DNA of 64,000 nucleotides from JBDHAC01 sp039588215. GTDB lineage: Bacteria; Gemmatimonadota; Gemmatimonadetes; Palauibacterales; Palauibacteraceae. The stretch is taken from positions 18,921-82,920 of the forward strand of contig JBDHAD010000015.1 in NCBI GenBank assembly GCA_039588215.1, written 5' to 3'. Below are positions 44,142 to 53,643 of this stretch, piece by piece. Positions within the stretch are counted from its first letter, which is position 1, and each line of letters begins with the position of its first letter. The position numbers and the translations under genes are program-made. Below the pieces are notes generated by a model. It worked only from the letters and a program-made list of their open reading frames with translations. It was not told where the DNA came from and searched no databases.

Positions 44142-45942
44142 CGGGAACAGAACGGTCCGGATCCTGCCCGACCACGTGGCGAACCAGATCGCGGCGGGGG
44201 AGGTCGTGGAGCGCCCGGCGTCGGCGGTCAAGGAGCTGGTGGAGAACTCACTGGACGCCGGCGCCACTCGGATCGAGGTGATCTTGCGCGGCGGCGGCAA
44301 GAACGAAGTGCGGGTCATCGACGATGGACACGGAATGGACCAGCGCGACGCCGTCCTCGCCCTCGATCGCCATGCCACCAGCAAGATCCGGGTCGCCGAA
44401 GACCTGCAGGCCGTGTCCTCGTTCGGGTTCCGGGGCGAGGCGTTGCCCGCGATGGCTGCCGTCAGTCGCTTCGAGCTCCACACGTCGACCGAGGGTGGGG
44501 AGGGGACTCGAATACGGGTGGAGTCCGGCCGCATCCGCGGGGTGGATGAGTCTCCGCGACGCCGTGGGACGACCGTCACCGTAGGGTCGTTGTTTCACGA
44601 CGTTCCTGCGCGCGCCAAGTTCCTGCGTGCCGCCGCAACAGAAACGCGCGCGGCCAGCGAGGCGGTTCTCCACCTGGCCCTCGCGCACCCTACCGTCGTT
44701 TTTCGACTGGAGTCCAATGGGCGTGAGCTGCTGCACCTGATGCCCTCGGCCCGGCTCGACGATCGGGTTACGGCGATCTGGCCCGACCTGGCCGACACTT
44801 TGATTCCGTTGGATTCGTCAGCCGGGGAGCTCAGGGTTACCGGGCTCATCCAGCGGCCCGACGCCGCCCGCCCGCGCGGCGGCAAGAGATACTCGTTCAT
44901 CAACGGCCGCCCCTTCCGTGATCCCGTTCTCGCACGCCTGGTCGACGACGCGTACCGAACGACGGTCCAAGAGGGCATGCACCCCTCCTTTTTCCTCTTC
45001 CTCGACATGCCGCCGGACAAGGTGGACGTGAACGTGCACCCTGCGAAGATCGAAGTCCGTTTTCGCGATCGAGAGGCCGTCGAGGAAGCGGTCCGGGAGG
45101 CGATCCGCGAGGCGCTGGGGCGGCTCGACAGCGTCCGCTCACTGGACCGGGGAAGAGGAGCGCCTTCCAGTAGCATGCCGGGCGCCGGCCGCCGAGCTGG
45201 GCGGCGCGGTGCAGCAGGGCTTCAGCAAGCGATGCCGCAGCTTGCTCTGTTCGTCCCCGCTGGACGGTCCGGCACGGGGGCGTTCGAGTCGACGGGGGAG
45301 ATCGATACAGAGCGTGACGCGGGGACGGGAACCAGCGACGCCCTCGGATCTCTCGCGACCTCCGAGACGGCGAGACCACGACTGTGGCAGCTGCACAATC
45401 GCTACATGCTGGCTTCGACCCGAGAGGGGCTACTGATTATCGACCAGCATTCGGCTCACGAGCGAATCCTGTTCGAGGAGGTGATGCACCGCTTCACGGA
45501 GGGCGGCGAGGCCCAGCGACTCCTGTTCCCCGTCACGCTGCGCCTGTCGCCGGCCGAGGCCGCGGCGGTGGAAGAACTCGCCGGTCTGCTGCGCAGGATC
45601 GGGTTCGAGATAGAGCCCTTCGGCGAGCGGACGTTCATCCTGCACGCCAGCCCGCAGCCGCACCCTCGTTTCGATGCCGAGTCGTGCCTGCGAGCCATGA
45701 TCGAGGAGCTGACGGAGGGATCCCCGCTGGTGGACTCCGCGCGCAACCAGCACGAGCGGATCGCGAAGAGCATGGCGTGCAAGGGCGCCATCAAGGCCGG
45801 CCAGCCACTCTCCTCGCAGGAGATGAACGAGCTCTTCGATCGCCTCTTCGCCACGGAGCTCCCGGGTCACGACGTGCACGGTCGCCCTACGATCATACGC
45901 CTGTCGATCGAGGAGTTGGACCGACGGTTCCGAAGGGCATGA
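44131..45942 (+). CDS. mutL: DNA mismatch repair protein MutL
   Basis: 603-aa GHKL ATPase coordinating mismatch repair. N-terminal motifs are ENSLDAGATRIEV, DDGHGMD and HATSKI..FGFRGEALPAMAAV. A variable linker covers about residues 335-425. The C-terminal domain contains DQHSAHERILFE (from D438), matching the endonuclease motif DQHAx2Ex4E except for Ser in place of Ala. This suggests a nicking MutL of the MutH-independent type. It overlaps tatD by 11 nt and miaA by 4 nt. Confidence 0.95.
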   Translation: MVSSGNRTVRILPDHVANQIAAGEVVERPASAVKELVENSLDAGATRIEVILRGGGKNEVRVIDDGHGMDQRDAVLALDRHATSKIRVAEDLQAVSSFGFRGEALPAMAAVSRFELHTSTEGGEGTRIRVESGRIRGVDESPRRRGTTVTVGSLFHDVPARAKFLRAAATETRAASEAVLHLALAHPTVVFRLESNGRELLHLMPSARLDDRVTAIWPDLADTLIPLDSSAGELRVTGLIQRPDAARPRGGKRYSFINGRPFRDPVLARLVDDAYRTTVQEGMHPSFFLFLDMPPDKVDVNVHPAKIEVRFRDREAVEEAVREAIREALGRLDSVRSLDRGRGAPSSSMPGAGRRAGRRGAAGLQQAMPQLALFVPAGRSGTGAFESTGEIDTERDAGTGTSDALGSLATSETARPRLWQLHNRYMLASTREGLLIIDQHSAHERILFEEVMHRFTEGGEAQRLLFPVTLRLSPAEAAAVEELAGLLRRIGFEIEPFGERTFILHASPQPHPRFDAESCLRAMIEELTEGSPLVDSARNQHERIAKSMACKGAIKAGQPLSSQEMNELFDRLFATELPGHDVHGRPTIIRLSIEELDRRFRRA

Positions 45943-46952
45943 GCCGACCAGCCGCTGCCGCCGGCGTGTTCGCGGACCGACCCCGCGCGATCGCGATCGT
46001 CGGTCCCACTGCGACGGGCAAGACTGGCCTCGCGATCGCGGTCGCCCAGGAGCTGGATGGCGAGGTCATTTCACTCGACAGTCGGCAGGCGTACCGGGGG
46101 TTCGAGGTCGGCACCGCCGCGCCCGGCCCGGATGAGCTCCAAGCGGCCACCCACCACGGGGTGGGCTTCCTGGATCCGCGGGACACGTATGGAGCAGGGC
46201 GGTTCGCCCGCTTGACGCATGGCTGGATGGCCGAGATCGAGGCGCGGGGCAGGGCACCGATCCTCGCGGGAGGAACAGGCCTTTTCCTGAGCGCGCTCCT
46301 GCGCCCGATCTTTCGCGAGCCACCCATGGACCCCGACCGCCGCGCAGCTCTGCGCCGTTGGCTCGAGGAGCGTCCGACTGACGAGCTCACGGGCTGGGTG
46401 GGAAGGCTGGACCCCGCGCTCCCACAGCATCTCGAGCGGGTCGATCGCCAGCGGGCGATGCGGACGCTCGAGCTCTCGCTCCTCACCGGCCGGCCACTGA
46501 GCGAATGGTTCTCGCTCGGTGAGCCGGAGCACCGGCCGGTGGCGGTCCGCTGCTTCGCCCTCGAATTGCCGACCGACGATCACCGGGAGAGAATCGAGCG
46601 ACGCGCACGCGCTCAGCTGAGTGGAGGGTGGATCGAGGAGGTGGAGGTTCTCAGATCTCGTGGACTTCACGACGCGCGAGCCTTCGACGCGGTGGGGTAC
46701 CGCGACGTCCTCGCGCACGCGGAGGGCAAGATCTCCGCCGAGGAGACCCTGGCCCGGATCGTCGCGGCCACCTGGGCATACGCTCGCCGGCAACGGACAT
46801 GGTTCCGTCACCAGCTGCTAGCCGACACGATCAGGGTGGACGCACTCCTACCCACGGCACAACTTGCCGAGCGTATCGTGATGGATTGGCGGGCCACCCA
46901 CGAGCGCCCAGGAGGCGGCGAGGCGGCCCGGATGGGGGCGGAGACGGCATGA
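45939..46952 (+). CDS. miaA: tRNA dimethylallyltransferase
   Basis: 337 aa. It adds the dimethylallyl group to A37 of tRNAs reading U-starting codons. The P-loop is GPTATGKT (residues 22-29), and the substrate motifs SLDSRQAYRGFEVGTA and LAGGTGLFLSALL follow. Near the C-terminus, TWAYARRQRTWFRHQ is the usual tRNA-binding segment. ATG 45939 overlaps the mutL stop; mutL-miaA is a very common pair. The upstream open frame is the mutL shadow. Confidence 0.95.
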   Translation: MSRPAAAAGVFADRPRAIAIVGPTATGKTGLAIAVAQELDGEVISLDSRQAYRGFEVGTAAPGPDELQAATHHGVGFLDPRDTYGAGRFARLTHGWMAEIEARGRAPILAGGTGLFLSALLRPIFREPPMDPDRRAALRRWLEERPTDELTGWVGRLDPALPQHLERVDRQRAMRTLELSLLTGRPLSEWFSLGEPEHRPVAVRCFALELPTDDHRERIERRARAQLSGGWIEEVEVLRSRGLHDARAFDAVGYRDVLAHAEGKISAEETLARIVAATWAYARRQRTWFRHQLLADTIRVDALLPTAQLAERIVMDWRATHERPGGGEAARMGAETA

Positions 46953-48121
46953 AGATCGGCATCACCTGTTATCCGACGTACGGTGGCTCGGGCGCGGTCG
47001 CGACCGAGTTGGGTCTGGATCTCGCACGACGCGGGCATGAGATCCATTTCATCTCGTACGCCCAGCCGTTCAGGCTGACCCAGTTCATCGAAGGGGTGTT
47101 CCTGCACGAGGTGGAAGTGGCTCGATATCCACTGTTCGAGTATCCCCCGTACTCCCTCGCCCTGGCCGTCACCATGCATGAGGTGGTCTGCAAGGCGGAG
47201 CTGGACATTCTGCACGTGCATTACGCCGTGCCCCACGCGACCGCGGCTTGGACGGCGCGCGAGATGCTGCGCGAATCGGGTGGGGATGTGAAGGTGGTGA
47301 CCACGCTTCACGGCACCGACATCACCCTGGTCGGGCAGGATCCTTCCTACTGGTCGATCACGAAGTTCTCGATCCAGCGATCCGATGGCATCACGGCCGT
47401 GTCGGAGTGGCTCCGCGCGCGGACCCTGGAGGACTTCGCCTGCGACGACTGCTCGATCCGCGTGATCCCGAACTTCATCGACCCGACGATTTACCATCGC
47501 GATGGACACGAGTGTCACCGCTCGGCCCTGGCTGAGCCGCACGAGAAGATCCTGATGCACATCTCGAACTTCCGGCCCGTCAAGCGCATCCACGACCTTT
47601 TGCACATGTTCGCGCGCATCCAGCGCGCCGTGCCCTCGAGGCTGGTGCTGGTCGGGGACGGACCGGAGCGTCCGCGTGCCGCCGAGCTCGCGGAAGAGCT
47701 GGGGATCTCCGACCGCGTGGTCTTCCTTGGAAAGCTGGAATCCGTCGCCGAGCTACTCGCATGCGCCGATCTCTTCATCCTGCCCAGCGAGCAGGAGTCG
47801 TTCGGGCTCGTGGCGCTCGAAGCCCAAGCATCCGGGGTGCCCGTCGTCGGGTCGAGCGACTCGGGGCTCGCCGAGGTGATCGAGCACGGCGTGACGGGCT
47901 CGCTCCACCCTGTCGGGGATGTCGAGGGGATGGCGGAGGGGGCCGTGGCGCTCCTGCGGGATGAGGCCGTCTGGAAGGCTGCCTCGGGCGCCGCGCGTGA
48001 GCGAGCGGTCTCCCTGTTTTCGGCGGACCGCATCGTGCCCGAGTACGAGCAGTACTACGAAGAGGTCCTGAGTGGCGCGCTGGCACGCCTGGATGCGCAG
48101 GAGGCGCAGACCGTTCCGTGA
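46949..48121 (+). CDS. bshA: N-acetyl-alpha-D-glucosaminyl L-malate synthase (bacillithiol synthesis)
   Basis: 390-aa GT4 glycosyltransferase; first step of bacillithiol, joining UDP-GlcNAc and L-malate. The BshA-specific N-terminus is IGITCYPTYGGSGAVATELGL, followed by ILHVHYAVPHATAAW and VVTTLHGTDITLVGQDPSY. The GT4 donor site is LPSEQESFGLVALEAQASGVPVV with the E-x7-E spacing. It overlaps miaA by ATGA and uppP by GTGA. The other bsh genes are not in the window. The strong BshA N-terminus makes another GT4 role unlikely. Confidence 0.9.
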   Translation: MKIGITCYPTYGGSGAVATELGLDLARRGHEIHFISYAQPFRLTQFIEGVFLHEVEVARYPLFEYPPYSLALAVTMHEVVCKAELDILHVHYAVPHATAAWTAREMLRESGGDVKVVTTLHGTDITLVGQDPSYWSITKFSIQRSDGITAVSEWLRARTLEDFACDDCSIRVIPNFIDPTIYHRDGHECHRSALAEPHEKILMHISNFRPVKRIHDLLHMFARIQRAVPSRLVLVGDGPERPRAAELAEELGISDRVVFLGKLESVAELLACADLFILPSEQESFGLVALEAQASGVPVVGSSDSGLAEVIEHGVTGSLHPVGDVEGMAEGAVALLRDEAVWKAASGAARERAVSLFSADRIVPEYEQYYEEVLSGALARLDAQEAQTVP

Positions 48122-48915
48122 CGGTCCTCGAGGCGGTGCTCCTCGGCCTCGTCCAGGGTCTCACCGAGTTCCTTCCCGTGTCCAGCAGCGGTCACCTGGT
48201 TCTGGGGCAGGCCCTCCTCGGGCTGGAGCTTCCCGGCGTGGCCTTCGAGCTCATGCTCCACCTCGCGACCGTATGCGCGGTCTTTTGGGTGTACCGCGCG
48301 GCGATCGCGCGGCTGATCGGGGGCGTGTTTCGCGGTGATCGGGCCAGCCTGGCATACGCGGGTCTCCTCGCGGCCGCCTCCGTGCCTGCGGCGCTCGCGG
48401 GCACCTTGGCGGCGACTCTCTTCGAGGGGGCCTACGAGCGACCGATCGTCGCCGCATCGATGTTGCTCGTCACCGGGTTCTGGATCTGGACGATTCGATG
48501 GTCCGGCCCGCGCGCGCGAGAGTCCCGACCCGGAATCGGAAGCGCGGTGGCGATCGGCATCGCTCAGGCGCTCGCGATCCTCCCCGGGGTCTCGCGTTCC
48601 GGGTCTACGGTCGCGACGGGGGTGTGGCTCGGGGTCGAGGTCGATCGGATGGCCGAGTTCTCGTTCCTGCTCTCGCTGCCTGCCATCCTGGGAGCGGGTT
48701 TCCTTCAGTTCGGGGGTGCGGACAGCGGGCTCAGCGCGAGCGGTGCCGTGCCCCTGGTGGCCGGGTTCGCGACCGCCTGCCTGTCGGGTGTACTCGCCAT
48801 CCGTATCTTCCTCTCGATGCTGAAGAGCAGGAAGTTCCATCGGTTCTCGTACTACTGCTGGGCGGTCGGGCTCGCGTACCTGGGGGCCGCCATCCTCGTG
48901 CCCGGTCTTCGCTAG
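48118..48915 (+). CDS. uppP: Undecaprenyl-diphosphatase
   Basis: 265-aa membrane phosphatase recycling undecaprenyl pyrophosphate for cell-wall synthesis; loss gives bacitracin sensitivity. LTEFLPVSSSGHLVL (about residues 16-30) and PGVSRSGSTVATG (about 157-169) are the two catalytic motifs. Six to eight helices are visible. It starts at GTG 48118 in the bshA stop codon. Confidence 0.95.
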   Translation: MTVLEAVLLGLVQGLTEFLPVSSSGHLVLGQALLGLELPGVAFELMLHLATVCAVFWVYRAAIARLIGGVFRGDRASLAYAGLLAAASVPAALAGTLAATLFEGAYERPIVAASMLLVTGFWIWTIRWSGPRARESRPGIGSAVAIGIAQALAILPGVSRSGSTVATGVWLGVEVDRMAEFSFLLSLPAILGAGFLQFGGADSGLSASGAVPLVAGFATACLSGVLAIRIFLSMLKSRKFHRFSYYCWAVGLAYLGAAILVPGLR

Positions 48916-48921
48916 ATCACC

Positions 48922-49815
48922 GTGCCGGGAAACGCGGAGTCGCCGGGGCCCACGTCCGCGGCTGGACCTACGCTGCCGACACTCGATGAGCTGGTGGATC
49001 GAGCTCTGGCGGAAGATCTCGGAGACGGAGATCGGACGACGGAGCGGACGGTGCCGTCGTCGGCGACCGGTCAAGCGCGCATCATCGCGAAGACCGCCGG
49101 TGTCGTGGCGGGCTCGGATCCGGCTTCTCGCGTGTTCCGCCGGCTGGATTCGGGCCTGGTGGTAGAGTGGCGGGTGGCGGATGGCGAGCGTGTCGAGCCG
49201 GGTGACGAGCTCGCTCGGATCGAGGGTTCTCTCGCGGCCATCCTCAAGGGCGAGCGTGCGGCTCTCAATTTCCTGGGTCACTTGTCCGGTGTCGCTACGC
49301 TCGCGGCCGCGTATGCGACGGCTGTCGAGGGGACCGGTTGCCGGGTGACGGACACGCGCAAGACGACTCCGGGCTTGCGAGCGTTGGAGAAAGCCGCGTC
49401 CGCGTCGGGCGGGGCTCTAAACCACCGACTGGGCCTTTACGACATGGTGCTGATCAAGGAGAATCACGCCAGGGCGAGCGGTGGAATCGGGGCCGCGCTC
49501 CGGGCCGCCCGCGAGGATGCCGGGCACCAGGCGATCGAGGTCGAGGTAGAGGTGACGAACGAGTCGGAGCTGGAGGAAGCATTGGGTGGAGGAGCCGACC
49601 GGATACTGCTCGATAACATGAAGGTCCGCGAGTTGCGAAGCGCCGTCGAACTCGTGCGTGCGACGCGTCCGCCTTGGCCCGTGCTCGAGGCGTCGGGAGG
49701 CGTCACGCTTGCCAACGTGCGCGACATCGCGGAAACGGGCGTGGACTTGGTGTCCGTGGGGGCGATCACGCATTCGGCCCCGTGGTTCGACGTTTCTCTC
49801 CTGGTCATCGAATGA
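48922..49815 (+). CDS. nadC: Nicotinate-nucleotide pyrophosphorylase (carboxylating)
   Basis: 297 aa quinolinate phosphoribosyltransferase: quinolinate + PRPP to nicotinate mononucleotide + CO2, in de novo NAD synthesis. Motifs are LAEDLGDGDRTTE (about residues 29-41), TDTRKTTPGLRALEKAA, NHRLGLYDMVLIKENH and LEASGGVTLANVRDIAETGVDLVSVGAITHS. GTG 48922 is 6 nt after uppP. It overlaps birA by ATGA. nadA and nadB are absent here. Confidence 0.95.
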   Translation: MPGNAESPGPTSAAGPTLPTLDELVDRALAEDLGDGDRTTERTVPSSATGQARIIAKTAGVVAGSDPASRVFRRLDSGLVVEWRVADGERVEPGDELARIEGSLAAILKGERAALNFLGHLSGVATLAAAYATAVEGTGCRVTDTRKTTPGLRALEKAASASGGALNHRLGLYDMVLIKENHARASGGIGAALRAAREDAGHQAIEVEVEVTNESELEEALGGGADRILLDNMKVRELRSAVELVRATRPPWPVLEASGGVTLANVRDIAETGVDLVSVGAITHSAPWFDVSLLVIE

Positions 49816-50630
49816 GCCGGCGGCAAGTGCGAACGTGGGCGGGTCTGTCGCTCGCGGATCTCCGGCGGCGCTGGGGTCGTGAGACCGTTGCGGCGTACGG
49901 GAAGATCGACTCGACGAACGCGGCGGCGAAGGACCTCGCCGAAGCGGGAGCCGAAGTCGGCAGCATCGTCGTGTGTCGCGAACAAACGGCTGGACGTGGT
50001 CGGCACGACCGCCACTGGCATTCCCCCCCCGATACCGGTCTCTACGTGAGCATGATCTTCCGTCCTGATGCCCCGGTGCTGCCGCCGCTGGCTTCCGTGC
50101 TCGCGGGTCTGGGCGTTATCTCGGCACTCGATCGGCGTCTCCACGGCGTAGATCCGGGTCTGAAGTGGCCAAACGACCTGATGGTTGGCGACCGGAAGAT
50201 GGGCGGGGTTCTGGCCGAGGCCAGCTGGAGCGCGGCGGGTCCACGCTTCTTCGTCGTGGGCGTCGGAGTGAACGTAAAGTCCATGTCGGGCACGATGTCA
50301 CCTTGGCTCAAGAAAGAGGCGACCTGGATCGAGGAGCGACGACCTGATACCGATCTGCCTGAGGTTGCCGACGCCGTGATCGAGGGCCTGGAGCGCTGGC
50401 TCTACGATCCTCCGAGCACCCTCGATTCCGGCGTCCTCGACCTATTGGACGAGTACGATTGGCTCAAGAACCGCCGGGTTCGGGCGACCCTCTCCGATCA
50501 GGAGCCGGCCCTCAGCGGTGTGGCTGCGGGGGTCGCTCCAGATGGTGCGCTCCTCTTCCGTCCCGACCGGGGCGCGCTCCGTCGAGTCACGACGGCCTCG
50601 ATCGAGGTCGAAACCGGAGGGCGGTCGTAG
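49812..50630 (+). CDS. birA: Biotin-[acetyl-CoA-carboxylase] ligase, no HTH domain
   Basis: 272 aa. It activates biotin to biotinyl-AMP and transfers it to BCCP. The nucleotide loop is GRGRHDRHWHSP (residues 61-72), and the catalytic KWPNDLMVGDRKMGGVLAE segment is near 119-137. The protein lacks the N-terminal HTH of group II BirA, so it is an enzyme and not a repressor. The C-terminal SH3-like cap is present. It overlaps nadC upstream; coaX follows 2 nt later. Confidence 0.92.
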   Translation: MSRRQVRTWAGLSLADLRRRWGRETVAAYGKIDSTNAAAKDLAEAGAEVGSIVVCREQTAGRGRHDRHWHSPPDTGLYVSMIFRPDAPVLPPLASVLAGLGVISALDRRLHGVDPGLKWPNDLMVGDRKMGGVLAEASWSAAGPRFFVVGVGVNVKSMSGTMSPWLKKEATWIEERRPDTDLPEVADAVIEGLERWLYDPPSTLDSGVLDLLDEYDWLKNRRVRATLSDQEPALSGVAAGVAPDGALLFRPDRGALRRVTTASIEVETGGRS

Positions 50631-50632
50631 CG

Positions 50633-51445
50633 ATGATCCTGGCAGTGGATGTCGGAAACACGGAGACCGTCATTGGCCTGCTACGCGGACTGGAGACGGT
50701 GCGCTGCTGGCGGATCGCCACGGACCGCCGGCGCACGGGCGATGAGCTGGCGCTCCAGGTGTCTGGCTTCATGTCCGGTCTCGAGGCCGAGGGAGGTTCG
50801 TCCGACGTCGAGGCTGGCGAGCCCTCACCCCCCGGGTCGGCGGAGCGGGCGATCCTGGCGTCGGTGGTGCCCGTCCTGGACCGAGCTTGGGCTCAAGCCT
50901 GTCATGCCGTCGGGCTCGAGCCACGCTTCGTAAACGGCGGCAGCCCGCTTCCGATTCGATTGGACGTGGATGCTCCGCTCGAAGTGGGTGCGGATCGCAT
51001 CGCCAACACCCTCGCCGCCTCGGAACTATTCGAGCGCGACACGATCGTGGTGGATCTCGGAACCGCCACGACGTTCGACTGCATCGGAGCGGAAGGGGTG
51101 TTCTTCGGCGGGGTTATCGCTCCGGGACCGAGAGCCGGCATCGAGCGGCTCACGACCGTGGCGACTCAGCTACCTCAGGTGGAGATCCACCCCCCGGCGC
51201 GTGTCATCGGTCGACGCACGGTAGACTGCGTGGACTCGGGTGTTTTCTACGCCACCGTGGACGCGATCGACGGGATCGTACATCGGATCGTGACGGAGTG
51301 GGAGCGGACGGACCCGCTCGTCGTGGCCACTGGTGGTCTGGCGGACGTGATCGCCCCGCACTGCCGGACCGTAGAGCGGGTGGAGCCATTCCTCACGATC
51401 ACGGGTCTCGCGATCGCGGACCGGTACCTGGGAGAGGTGCGCTGA
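50633..51445 (+). CDS. coaX: Type III pantothenate kinase
   Basis: 270 aa. It phosphorylates pantothenate, the first step of CoA synthesis. The ASKHA phosphate loop is LAVDVGNTETVIG (residues 3-15), VGADRIANTLAA precedes the second motif VVDLGTATTFD, and GGVIAPGPRAGIERL follows. A 15-20 residue Glu/Ser/Pro-rich insertion (about 58-72) is unusual but in frame. ATG 50633 gives the standard N-terminus. birA-coaX pairing is common. Its stop overlaps the likely CTG start of the peptidase. Confidence 0.94.
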   Translation: MILAVDVGNTETVIGLLRGLETVRCWRIATDRRRTGDELALQVSGFMSGLEAEGGSSDVEAGEPSPPGSAERAILASVVPVLDRAWAQACHAVGLEPRFVNGGSPLPIRLDVDAPLEVGADRIANTLAASELFERDTIVVDLGTATTFDCIGAEGVFFGGVIAPGPRAGIERLTTVATQLPQVEIHPPARVIGRRTVDCVDSGVFYATVDAIDGIVHRIVTEWERTDPLVVATGGLADVIAPHCRTVERVEPFLTITGLAIADRYLGEVR

Positions 51446-53601
51446 CCCGCGTCAGGGCCGGGCTGTGGGTCGTTCTCGGCCTCAGCGGAGTTTCGTTCGC
51501 GGACGCGTCGGCACAAGCGGGGGCTACCACCGAGCCGAGAGGCTTTGAGCGGAGCAGGGTCGCCGAGCAAGCCGCGTTCGAGCGCGCGTTGCTGGCCGGC
51601 ATCTGGGAAGATTCGATCGCTCGCTGGGCGCGCGCACTGGGCGCCGTGCCACACGTGGCCGGGACCCCTGAGCAGGCCACGACGCGCGATTCCGTCGTCG
51701 CCTGGCTGAGCCGGACCGGCATCGAGGTCTCCTACGACACGTTCGTCGTCTACCTTCCCCAGCCGCTTTCGGTCTCCGTCGAGCAAACCGCCCCGACCGC
51801 GCGCTCTCTGTACGAGCTCGAGCCGGAGTTGCCGAGTGACCCCATAACGCGGACCGAGCGCGTGCCCGCGTTCAACGCGTACGGGGCATCCGGAGATGTC
51901 GAGGGGCCTGTCGTATTCGCCAATTACGGGCTCCCCGCCGACTACAGGGTCCTGGACTCGCTCGGGGTGGACGTCGGCGGCAAGATCGTGCTTGCCCGTT
52001 ACGGGCGCTCATACCGCGGCATCAAGGCGCGCGAGGCGGAAGCCAGGGGCGCCATCGGCCTGATTATCTACTCCGACCCCGCCGAGGACGGCTTCCGCAG
52101 GGGCGATGTGTACCCCGAAGGTCCGATGCGACCGCCGGCCGGCGTCCAGCGTGGCAGCATATTCAACGGGACCGGGGATCCATCCACTCCCGGGCTCCCA
52201 TCGATTCCCGGCGCCGCGCGGATTCCCGAGTCCGAGATGACCGGTGTGGCTCGGATCCCGGTGCTGCCGCTCGGATATGGACCCGCTACGCATCTGCTGC
52301 GCGGGCTGCGAGGCTCGGCGGCGCCGGGCGCGTTCCAGGGGGCGCTACCGATCTACTATCACCTGGGTCCGGGTCCGGTCCGAGCGAGGTTGCGGGTCGA
52401 GCTCGAGCGGGGCGAGACCGCATATCACCGCATCTTCAACACCATCGCCCGCGTGCGGGGCAGTGAACACCCGGAGGAGTGGATCGTGGTCGGCGGGCAC
52501 CGGGACGCCTGGGGCCCCGGCGCGGTGGACAATGTCAGCGGGACCGTGAGCGTGATCGCGGCCGCCCGAGCGTTCGCGGACCTCGCGGCTACCGGAAGCC
52601 GTCCGCGGCGAAGCGTGCTGTTCGCGACGTGGGATGCCGAGGAGTGGGGCCTGATCGGCTCGACGGAATGGGTCGAGCGACACGAGGAAGCTCTGCGCGC
52701 GGCTGGCATCGCATACATCAACCAGGACGTATCCGCCAGCGGCTCGCACTTCCGCGCCGCGGCTTCGCCACCCCTCAAAGCTCTGATCAGGGAATCTGCG
52801 GCTGCGGTACCGGACCCACGAGGGACCGGATCCGTGCTGGACGAATGGAGTGCCCGCAGTCCGGCCGTGGACGATCCGGAACGGCCGGTGCCCGTCGGCG
52901 ACCTGGGTGGAGGGTCCGATCACAAGCCCTTCTATCAACATGCGGGGGTCCCCGCAGCGAGCTTCGGCTTCGGCGGCCCGGGTGGCGTGTATCACTCCGC
53001 ATATGACACCTCCGCGTGGATGGAGCGCTTCGGCGATCCCGGGTACCGGTACCACGCGGCGGCAGCTCGCATCGTGGCAATCGCCGCAGCTCGGCTCGCG
53101 AACGCGGATCTCCACCCGTACGACTTTGCGGGCGCGGGCGACCAGCTCGAGAGCATGGTGGCCGACCTGCGGGAAGAAGTGCGCACCGTCTCATCGGGTA
53201 CGTCGGGGGCTTGGGGCTCGCTCGACGGCCCGCTGGATGTGCTGGAGGCCTCCGCGCGACGGTTCCGAGTCGAGGCGCTACGCTTACAGGAGGCGGCCGC
53301 GGCGTGGCTCAGGGAAGGGCGGGTGGACGAGCGGGCGGCACAGGTGAACCGTCATCTCCGCCGTGCGAACCTCGCGTTCCTCAGTCCAGGGGGCCTAACC
53401 GGGGATCCATGGACACGACAGCTCCTGTTCGCGTCCGATCCCGAGAACGGATACGCGACGCTCGGGCTCCCGAGCGTCCGGCTCGCCATCCGTCAGTTGG
53501 ACATCGACGAGCTGAAGAGAAGGGTGGGGGAGTTGGCGGATCGGATCGACGAAGCGACAGGGGAGGTCGAATCGGCCGGGGGCCTGCTCTCCCGCGACTG
53601 A
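51442..53601 (+). CDS. M28-family zinc peptidase (glutamate carboxypeptidase II-like), secreted
   Basis: 719 aa if translated from CTG 51442. The usual start codons are missing near the signal peptide (AGLWVVLGLSGVSFADASAQA), while GGGAGAGGTG lies just upstream and CTGA overlaps the coaX stop. A PA-domain-like insertion (about residues 110-300) precedes the M28 core. Metal ligands seen are H353 and D363 in GGHRDAWGPGAVDN, E400/E401 in WDAEEWG, D429 in NQDVS and H518 in VYHSAYD. The C-terminal helical domain resembles the transferrin-receptor dimerisation domain. It is probably a periplasmic or outer-membrane carboxypeptidase. Confidence 0.85.
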   Translation: MTRVRAGLWVVLGLSGVSFADASAQAGATTEPRGFERSRVAEQAAFERALLAGIWEDSIARWARALGAVPHVAGTPEQATTRDSVVAWLSRTGIEVSYDTFVVYLPQPLSVSVEQTAPTARSLYELEPELPSDPITRTERVPAFNAYGASGDVEGPVVFANYGLPADYRVLDSLGVDVGGKIVLARYGRSYRGIKAREAEARGAIGLIIYSDPAEDGFRRGDVYPEGPMRPPAGVQRGSIFNGTGDPSTPGLPSIPGAARIPESEMTGVARIPVLPLGYGPATHLLRGLRGSAAPGAFQGALPIYYHLGPGPVRARLRVELERGETAYHRIFNTIARVRGSEHPEEWIVVGGHRDAWGPGAVDNVSGTVSVIAAARAFADLAATGSRPRRSVLFATWDAEEWGLIGSTEWVERHEEALRAAGIAYINQDVSASGSHFRAAASPPLKALIRESAAAVPDPRGTGSVLDEWSARSPAVDDPERPVPVGDLGGGSDHKPFYQHAGVPAASFGFGGPGGVYHSAYDTSAWMERFGDPGYRYHAAAARIVAIAAARLANADLHPYDFAGAGDQLESMVADLREEVRTVSSGTSGAWGSLDGPLDVLEASARRFRVEALRLQEAAAAWLREGRVDERAAQVNRHLRRANLAFLSPGGLTGDPWTRQLLFASDPENGYATLGLPSVRLAIRQLDIDELKRRVGELADRIDEATGEVESAGGLLSRD

Positions 53602-53643
53602 GATTCCCCTGCCTTGTTGCTCTCCAACCCTCGCTGCTCCTAC

